Source: Galbula dea
Lineage: Eukaryota; Chordata; Aves; Piciformes; Galbulidae
Direction of reading: 5' to 3'
DNA: 64,000 nt
Assembly: GCA_013399015.1 (NCBI GenBank)
Contig: VWZX01009100.1
Span: 496,001 to 560,000, forward strand
In this document: positions 56,301 to 64,000 of the stretch, in pieces
Position numbering within the stretch: the stretch's first letter is position 1
Layout: each line of letters opens with the position of its first letter
Notes under the pieces: model-generated
What the model saw: only the letters and a program-made list of their open reading frames with translations
Told to the model about the DNA's origin: nothing
The model's database searches: none
Translations under genes and position numbers: made by a program

Positions 56301-59150
56301 CTGTGCTGGGTTTCCCTGGCAATAGCACCAGGGGACAAGTGTCAGAGGCAGATAAACAGCATAACCAGGCTGAAAATAAAGGTCAAAGGAAGCATGAAAC
56401 TTAACACAACAGTGATTAAGATAATGATGAAGCAGAGGACCCCAGTAAAAAAAGTGTGACACACAGAAACACACATACAGGCTCCAAGTGACGGCCCAAG
56501 AGAGGTGGTACATGGGGAGAGGTGTCACAGCTTGCTAGGCCCTGGGGGTACCTGCACAAGAGTGGAAATGGAGGGAAAACCAAAGGAGAGGATTTGGGGA
56601 GAGGGGATTTCCCCCCAGGCTGGATGCCGTAGGTCGAGCCTGCCCAACACCAACAAGTTCCCAGAGCCAAGGAGGTCTCATAACACAGCTGCTCTGTCCC
56701 AGCCAAGTAGTCCTTGACTTTGCAACCAAATTCCTCAAAAGAGTTTCCCTGATGCTGGGAGGAGAGCCCGAGTGGGTGTGAATCAGGGAGGCCCTGCTGA
56801 CACCGGCTGAGCTCTGCTGGTTTATGCTGGCTCGGGATCTGGCTCTTTGCCTTTAAGCAATGGGGATAAAAAGCCTCAGAGATGCCAAGAGGGAATGACG
56901 CTGGTCAGACCTCCTGCCCACCTCCTTTCCCCTGCCAAGGCTAATTCTGCAGAGAAAAGCCCAGAAAGGCTGAAGGACTCAGAAAGCACATCCAAGAATG
57001 TCATACCCTTCGGCATTTACCTACTCCATCTCAAAACCTCTACGATGAGCTCATATTTTTGGAGCCCAGCTTATGACTTCCAGTTGCCTGGGACTGGCTA
57101 TGTTACTGTTGCCAGGAGGCAGCAAAGGAACTGCAAATTGTTCATCAGCTTCTTCCTCTGTCAGTTCAGGACTTTAAACCTTGTGCAATACAAAGTGTGG
57201 AAACACAAAAGGCTTTCCACCTCTTCTGCACCACCTTCCCACTGGGAGGAACTCTGATCCTCTGCAAAGTGTCCTCGCTCTGCCTTTCCTGTCATGGCAG
57301 AGTCCTGACACAGAGTCAGCTCTGGGGGGGTTCTACTGAGCCAGGACCAGGCAAAGTGCCTGCAGCCAGCACTGGACTTCACAGTCCCTTGCCCTTCGCC
57401 TCCAGCACAGGGATCACTACCTCACTCGTCTCCTTACGTTTGCACAAGGAACTCAAATGTAGACAGAACACTGGTCAGAGAAGGGTTGTTCCTCCTGCCA
57501 AATATCTTGGGAAAGTAATTTTTAAGTTGAAATTTTTTCTTCCATGCACTGTTTTCATGAGGAAGAGCAAAGCAATGTCTTCACAAAAAGGGCTGTAAAG
57601 TGCTACATCGATGTTTATATACACACACAGAGGCACACACTCTCAATTTCACTTCATCAGAAGGCTGGTTTCCATCAAACATATTTCAATGAAAAATTTC
57701 TAGCATCATATTTGTGTGTCTTCCCCCTCCCCCATCATTCATATTCATGGTCTTTTGTAAAGAGTGACTCCATTAGACCACCGACTGTCCTCGCTAGGAG
57801 AAGAGTCTGGACACTGACAGGAACTCCCCAAAAGTAGAGCTGGGCCAGGCTAGGCTTTGCTGAACTTGGAGGGGAATGTGAACATCCACCAAAGATATGC
57901 AGGTTAGAGGGTCTGGGACACCACCACCTCACACCTTTGGAAAACCAGTAGATTGGAGAGTGTCAGCTCCAGCTACCAGCAAAAACCAAATCGCTGCTCC
58001 GATCCCTGACATTATTGGCAGAAAAATGTGATTTGAAAAATAAGACTAGGAACCAAAGGCTTTTTTAATTTCATTTTTGAGCCATTACAGCTCATGTTTT
58101 CATTGTTGGTGGGTTTTTTTTCGTTCCTCCTTGGCAATCAGAAGAGCAAGAAATGTGATTAAAAACTAAAAAACCAAACAAACACTGAAAGCTGAGATTC
58201 TCATTTGGTCTCCTGTGCCCAGAAACATGGACTCCAAGGGAAAACACCAAACGTCCTTAGGCACAGGGTAAAATGAGGAGTTGGCAATGTTCTGTTTTGG
58301 TTGCTGCTGGTATGAAATGTACAGAAAGTCTCAGATACCAAAGCTACTTGTAAACACATTCTTAGCTTTTCCTCCCTGCACATCTGATAACAGAGATTTA
58401 ACGCAGGCTCTGCCGTATGTGCTCAGCCCTGAAGAGGGATGAGCAAAGTGGCGCTGGGGACGTCAGTGAGGAATTGTCTGAGAGTTGAAATCCCCTCAAT
58501 GATGGAGCTGCTTCCATTGTACTTTTTGCAAGGAAAACCAACCCCACCTCTCAAACCAGGCACTGGGACCTTGAGATTTTATGCACAGATGTCAGATTAT
58601 TACTCAGCAAGAATAAAACCACTTCTATCCAAATGTTTTCTGCCTTTTCCAGTGAAATGAGCACAGCATTTCAAAAAGCTTTGTGAGCAAAGAGCAGTTT
58701 CACTTTCTAACTCACTTAAACTGATTTCATTTGGTCATAAAGAAAACCAGCAACTTTGGCAACAAAATGAAAACAGGAGCACATCAGACAGGAAGAAGAC
58801 CTGGAGTAAAAGCACAGATCCTTTTCCAGCAGTTCACCTTCCCTCACCTCTCCTGGCAGCCTAAGCTGAGCACAGGAGCAACTTTCTCCAGCCACTGCTC
58901 TCGATTTCACAGGCAGGCAAAAAGCACCAGTCACTGCCACAGAGACCACCAGGCCCAGCAGGTCAGGATGGGCACATGCCACAGGCTTCCAGGCTCCCAG
59001 GGCAATGGGCTCCTAGGGAGCACAGTCTGACACGTGGATCCCTCTACATGCAGGACCAAATAACGGCACACACCTCACAGACGTGTGCGGAGCACACAAA
59101 ACTCCCTCACCATGGCCCAGGAACTGTCAGGAGAACACAAGCAAAAGCTG
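56301..59150. other. Unique non-coding sequence
   Basis: About 2.9 kb of ordinary DNA. A T-rich, mildly complex patch at 58050-58190 (TTTTTTAATTTCATTTTTGAGCC, GTGATTAAAAAC) is weakly CNE-like. Open frames at 56847-57257 and 57197-57598 carry no domain. Confidence 0.45.
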
Positions 59151-59154
59151 CTTC

Positions 59155-59345
59155 TTGACAGCGAGTCATTTATATTTTAGCTTCGTTCCATTATCCTAAC
59201 GAATCCTTCATCAGCAGATGCAATATTAACAGCAGAAAATCAGCTCATTACATCCGGGGGGATTTCATCAAGTTGACAATCATAGATGCAGCTACCCGAG
59301 CCTGGAGAGGACACTGCTCTCGTTATTTAGTTATCTTGGGTTCAT
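59155..59345. promoter_or_regulatory. Candidate enhancer/CNE
   Basis: GTCATTTATATTTTAGC, CCATTATCCTAACGAATCC, GCAATATTAACAGC, GCTCATTACATCCGG and TTCATCAAGTTGACAATC in about 190 complex bases, clearly distinct from both flanks. Homeodomain, bicoid-like (TATCC/AATCC) and SOX-like words are present. Confidence 0.5.
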
Positions 59346-60570
59346 CTTAGAGACTTTTTCTGGCTTGCTTTTTTAGGGGTGGGGGCTGATGTTTAGGGGG
59401 GTGTTTCCCAAACTACTGCCAGACTCCAGAGCTTTTAGGATGCTGGTCCATAGACAGATGCACTCCACTGGGAAATGCTCCAGTCCATCCACAGTAGCTG
59501 CAAGCTGTTCAAGGGGGAAAAAAAACCCCTCACACAATCTGCAACCTCTGGAGCTTTGAGGGCATTTCTCTGTGGAGTTCAGATGCCAGGAGGGGGTTTG
59601 CATCCTATATAGCTCCTGCCTTGAGTCCAGGAACATCTGGAGTGGCTGCTCTGTTTTTTGTGCTCCAGGCAGGACTCCCCAGTTAATGCTCTGAAGGGTC
59701 TCTCTCTGCAGGCATCCTTATCCTACTGTGATGTTCCCAGAGGGGTAAGATACATTTAAAGAGTCTGGGATTTTGTGAGGAACTTCCCAGGCAAGCAACA
59801 GAAAAAGCAGTCTAGAGGAGCTGAAAGGGAGGAGAAGGGAGTAACAGAGAGTCATAGGAGCTCCCCATGCCTGAGCCCTGCACCAGACACACCAGCAGCT
59901 CCCCAAGCAACTCGAGGTGGGGCATGGAGCTCTTTCAGAGCTGCCAAAAACCCCAGCAACACGGTGAAGCGTGTTCCTTAGTGCCTGCACAGCTGGGGTC
60001 TGGATAGTACTGCCTGCAAAAGATCTTCCTGCTCTGCCTTCCTTACTAAGGGTCTTCCTCAAAAGCAGCAGCCAAAGAAATCCTTGGCACCTCCAGTCTG
60101 AGTAACAATCCAGCTTCCAGGACTTCCTCTCCATTAGGGCATGAAGCTGCTGAGACCAGTCTGGAGGTGGACATGGACCACTCATGGCAGACACCTGCTT
60201 CTGGACAAGCATCTCTGCTGCACAGCCTCAACCACCCAACATAGCTGAAGGAAAGAAGTTGAGCTCATCTCCTCCAGCTCAGAGGGGGCTGGGATGGGCA
60301 TTTTACATTTTCCCAGCAGGGCTGGATTTCTGCACAGCAAGGAATATGTTCCCGGGACGTCAACTCCAATCTCTACTGTGCTCTGACAGATTTAAGCTCC
60401 AGTTTGTCCGACAACATCCCAAAGTGTAAGAAACTGGGGGCAGACTCTCTAATCAGGCTGTAGGACAAAGGCCTGGTCTGACCCTGTCACTTCCACTTAC
60501 TCTTGCTGTCTGTCTCTCTCCCCCCACCCTCTCGGCAGCCTCCCTGCCCACCCTGGGCTGCCCTCCCTTC
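59346..60570. other. Unique non-coding sequence
   Basis: About 1.2 kb of ordinary DNA; the 164-codon minus-strand frame at 59718-60212 has no domain. Nothing else recognised. Confidence 0.45.
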
Positions 60571-60579
60571 CCTAACACA

Positions 60580-60735
60580 GCTGGGCTAATCCTGCTCCTC
60601 CCGCGTCCAGAGCAAATCCTCCCCAGAGTAAACCAATCCTGGGAATTTTTATTAGATTATCAGCCTGCCAGCTCAGTGCTGGCTGGACTAATCCTAATCA
60701 GGACTGATTTCTATTAGCTAGCTTCAGGGAGGAGC
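60580..60735. promoter_or_regulatory. Candidate enhancer with bicoid/OTX-type site cluster
   Basis: TAATCC at 60587-60592, AATCCTGGGAATTTTTATTAG at about 60636-60655, then TAATCCTAATCA at 60689-60700, followed by TTCTATTAGCTAGC. A 6-bp-stem hairpin (GCCAGC, 60667-60672, with GCTGGC, 60678-60683) lies between them. Several K50-homeodomain words in 130 bases is more than expected for DNA of this composition. Confidence 0.45.
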
Positions 60736-63700
60736 TATGCTGTCCCAGCACCCCAGGCCCACACTGGGGGAGCCCCAAGGCCTTTTAGCCCATTCTATTC
60801 AGATATGCCTTTTAGAAAGGAACAAATGTAGTCCAGGATCACTGGCTGCAGCAAATGCAGAGTTTGTGTGTGGGCTGTGTGCACAAAGCAGCACTGGGCA
60901 CCCATGGGGCAAACTGTCTCAATCTCATCACTGAGCTGCAAGAGAAGCCCAAGGGGTCCGGGCTCCACAGCCCCTCTAGCTCCTGGCTGCTACGGCCAGC
61001 GAGGGCTGCTTAGTGCCACATGGAAAGATGCTTTGTGGCAGGGGACACGAGCCTGCTGGGGAGCAGGCTGAGATGATGGGCTCATTTCAGACAGGAGGAC
61101 AAGCGGCCACAGCTGGAGTGACCAGGATGGAGCTGTAGCACTGGCTGAGTCAGCGAGGTCTCCATGCCCCATTACCCATGCCCAAAGCAATCTATTCTCA
61201 CTTCCCTCCCCATTTTATTAAAGCAAACTGTCTCTCAGGTATTTCTTTCCTAACCCCATCCCTGGCCCTGGAACTGACCTGACTGACAGTGTTTGCTCTT
61301 TACCAGCCCATGGACTGAGACTGGTGAAAGTTTTGCAACTGACTTAACAAGATTTGAGTCAAGCCATGCCGGCAGCTTGAGCAGGCAGTTCACAAGAAGG
61401 GTGTTAAGATGAAAGGGCTGTGTCCCTGCCTCTGTCCTCTTGTCCAACCCACCCTCCCTGTGCTGAAAGCACAACTATTAACAGCAGCCCCCAGGGGACT
61501 CCAACGCACTGCTGAGTGCAGTCAGCTGCCAAGCAGCCACTCTGCTGCCGCAGGGAGAGCAGACCAGGGGCACTCAGGAAAGGCTCTCTTCCCAAAAGTG
61601 ACCTGGGATCTTCAAAACCTTCAGAGAAGAGGGGTCACTTAAACATAATTGCTGTTAATCCTCTTCTGAACTTGTCTGCTCACCCTCTCATATGCACAAT
61701 GACACCATCTTTACACTGCCTTCCAAGAGGATGAATTGTCTGTAGGACTGAAAGCTGCCTTTCCCAGGGACCAGGGTTCTTCTCTCTGTCTTGGTGCTCA
61801 AAGGAACAGGTTGCCCTCCCATACAGTAACCAGAGGGACAGCAATACACTAGATAGGGCCAAAAGATGTCCCAGGCCAAGACTAAGATCAAATGTGCTTT
61901 ACATCCTCACAAGAAGCACCAAAATGAGAGCTGAGAGCCACAGCCCTACCTAGAGCTCAGGGTGCTGCCCCTCTGCTGCCAGCTTTGCAGAGAAGCATCA
62001 CAAATCCCCAACAAGGGACACAGATCCCCTGGCTCCAGAGCTCTATGCTGCATCAACTCAGGACACTGTTCTACACTCAGGGGCATTGACTAAACCATGA
62101 GTAACTCTCCAGAACATCAGGCTGTAACAGAGCAGCTCAAGCCCTCTTCCTCCTTTCCAGCCAGGCTTACAGCACCAGTCTTTCTCTGGTAGGTGGCAAG
62201 GTTTCCTAAGAGGGAGTTAACCAGATCCGGCTGGAATCAGAGGCTGCAGCAGGCTTCCTGATGACAGAGAGAGAAATGGGGGACTTGGCCCAAACCCTCT
62301 AGAAACCACATCAAAAAGAGATGTGGGCGAAAGCCAAGAACAGATGATCCAACTGTGAAAGGGCTCTGTGTGTGTATGTGCTTGTGTGTGTGCGTGCGTG
62401 CAAGCAGAGGAGAGAGGAACAATCAAAAGAAAGAGAGAAAGGAAAGAGGAGGAGTAAGAATGAACAGAAGGATGGAAAGAAAAGGTGTGGAGGCACGAGA
62501 TCAGGAAGGGACCAGAACTGTCACAATGTGTGTGGCCTGCTTGCAGGCACGCGATGAACAACAAAACATGGCAACAATATATAATAGATGTCATATGTTA
62601 ATGATAAACACAAATCAGGAGAAATACTGAGGCTGTCTCTAGCTCCTTCCAACTTGGATCTCAAAGTGCTATGGAGGAGCTAAACTCATTTCAATACGGC
62701 AGCACAGCTCCTTTGACCTTGGTGGAACTATGGCAATGGGCATCCTTTGGAAAAGTCTGCACGCTCCTTCTTGCTCTGCTGCAAACCCAGGTGCTGCTCT
62801 GGTCCTGTGCGTGGAGTCCTTTCAGAGAGGCAAGGAGAAGGCAGCAGATGTCCATGGGGGTGTCGGTGGAAGAGCTGTGGCTGGAGACTGGGAGGCTGGA
62901 CTCCCCCTTCTGTGATTAACCACCAGATCAAGGTTTAGCCCACTAAGCAGCAAAGCAGCATAAGCATTAGACAGTGCTGGCAGGATGGGGTCATGTATCC
63001 CAGCCTCCTCACTCAGCACTGCCTTCCCTAAACCCATCAACAGTGGATGGAAGGGAAGATTTCTCTGCCTGGGTTTTGCCCTCACTGCAGGGGGTCCCCA
63101 CGATATGGTGGTGGTCAGCAGTAGCCTAAATCAGATTACATATCTCTGCTCTGGGAGAGCAGCAGCTCACTCAAACTGCCTCCTCAACCACACCTACTCT
63201 TCATCCAAGGTATGCCCACTGACAGTGGGAGCACTGGAGCTAGCACTGGCAAACATCCTCTGAGAGCTCAGTAGGACATTGGGAGGCCAGAAAGATCCAA
63301 GGGTGGATATGGCCCTCCGACGTCAGCCTGTCCTCCTGCAGTGGTTTTAGTAAACCAGGCTGGGGCCAAGACCTGATCTGGGAGGTGTTTCCTACTTCAG
63401 CTGTTATCTCCCTGCCAGTCCCATGCTGCCCTCATCTCTCTGCAGAAGGGATGCTTCACAGCAGTCCCCTCCACACTGTGCCTAATGGCTCCAGGAGACA
63501 CCTTCCCTTTCACACTGTGCTGCCTGTGCCTCCCAGTTACACGACCCGGCAGGCAGGCTCCAGGTAAAGGAGATGAGACCAAGAGACCAGCCAAAACCAA
63601 ACCTCTTGCTGAGAGCCATAAAAGAATACCAAGACCTTTATGTCCAAAGGTGTGTGCCATACACCAGATATTGGTCAATAATGCTTGAGTACCATGAAAG

Positions 63701-64000
63701 GGAACTGGGGACAAGATATGAAAAGGGAATGTGTGAAAGAGATGTCTAGGAGAAGAGTGGAGACATCAAAAGATGAAATAGGATATAACCAAGCTGCTCC
63801 TGTCTTTTAAATGAGCTCTGGTCTCAAGCAAGGACACTAACACACACCTGGCCTCACCGTCCAGAGTAGCTGCGTTCGGGCAGGGAATGTGCCCAGCTCC
63901 ACGTCCCCTGGAAGTTGGACCATGCCCAAATGCAATCAGGGAAAGTTTAGACCTTCCTCCCCCCCACTGCCTCTTTCCTTTTTTTTTCCTTCCCAATTTA
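60736..64000. other. Unique non-coding sequence with TG-rich and purine patches
   Basis: About 3.3 kb of ordinary DNA. An imperfect TG/CG-alternating run lies at 62366-62402 and a purine tract at 62405-62500. A short T-rich run ends the window (63975-63990). No gene, strong CNE-like block or mobile element recognised. Confidence 0.45.

Noticed and set aside
1..64000. CRISPR arrays, bacterial operons, prophage, tRNA or rRNA genes
   Set aside because: No regularly spaced direct repeats with unique spacers, no tRNA A/B boxes with cloverleaf potential noticed, no ribosomal sequence, and the CR1 and CpG context show vertebrate DNA.
1..64000. Endogenous retrovirus or other viral remnant
   Set aside because: No LTR pair, primer-binding site or gag/pol-like translation recognised on either strand.

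Overview
This window looks like intergenic or intronic DNA from a bird genome. Two things suggest a bird. One diagnostic repeat at about 51049-51385 reads as the 3' end of an avian-type CR1 LINE. Apart from that, 64 kb holds only short microsatellites and a few worn fragments resembling ancient MIR/CORE-SINE or L3 repeats, with no Alu-like, L1-like or LTR sequence seen. A crocodilian or turtle source is less likely but cannot be excluded from sequence alone. No bacterial or viral gene organisation is present.

I find no protein-coding gene I can name. The long open frames are low-complexity, cross a gap, or lack any domain or splice structure, so I treat them as chance. The best transcript candidate is a possible first exon on the minus strand at about 32408-32530. 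It has a near-ideal splice donor and lies inside a 1.4 kb CpG island (about 31860-33260) that also contains a 66-base assembly gap (32610-32675). The island may be the promoter of a gene or lncRNA running leftward out of the window.

The main content appears to be regulatory. Blocks of about 100-500 bp interrupt ordinary GC-rich unique DNA. They are AT-rich, free of repeats, and dense in homeodomain (TAAT/ATTA), POU, SOX/FOX and RFX-type words, the typical look of vertebrate conserved non-coding elements (CNEs). The clearest are near 2.1-3.3, 11.0-11.3, 20.8-21.3, 23.1-23.3, 28.2-28.4, 37.7-38.1, 39.1-39.7, 42.2-42.6, 49.9-50.1, 51.5-51.9, 59.2-59.3 and 60.6-60.7 kb. Conservation is inferred from composition and word content, because no alignment could be run. 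This density of candidates around one CpG island resembles the cis-regulatory landscape of a developmental transcription-factor gene, but I cannot name the target.

Four of the more notable regulatory segments carry RFX X-box-like words (2201, 23199, 42354, 56019). Three carry paired or inverted TAATCC (bicoid/OTX/PITX-class) sites (46006, 50000, 60587-60700). Other structures include a 47-bp minisatellite (50272-50472), a roughly 560-bp polypurine tract (17695-18260), several shorter purine or pyrimidine tracts, and a few G-quadruplex-capable runs.
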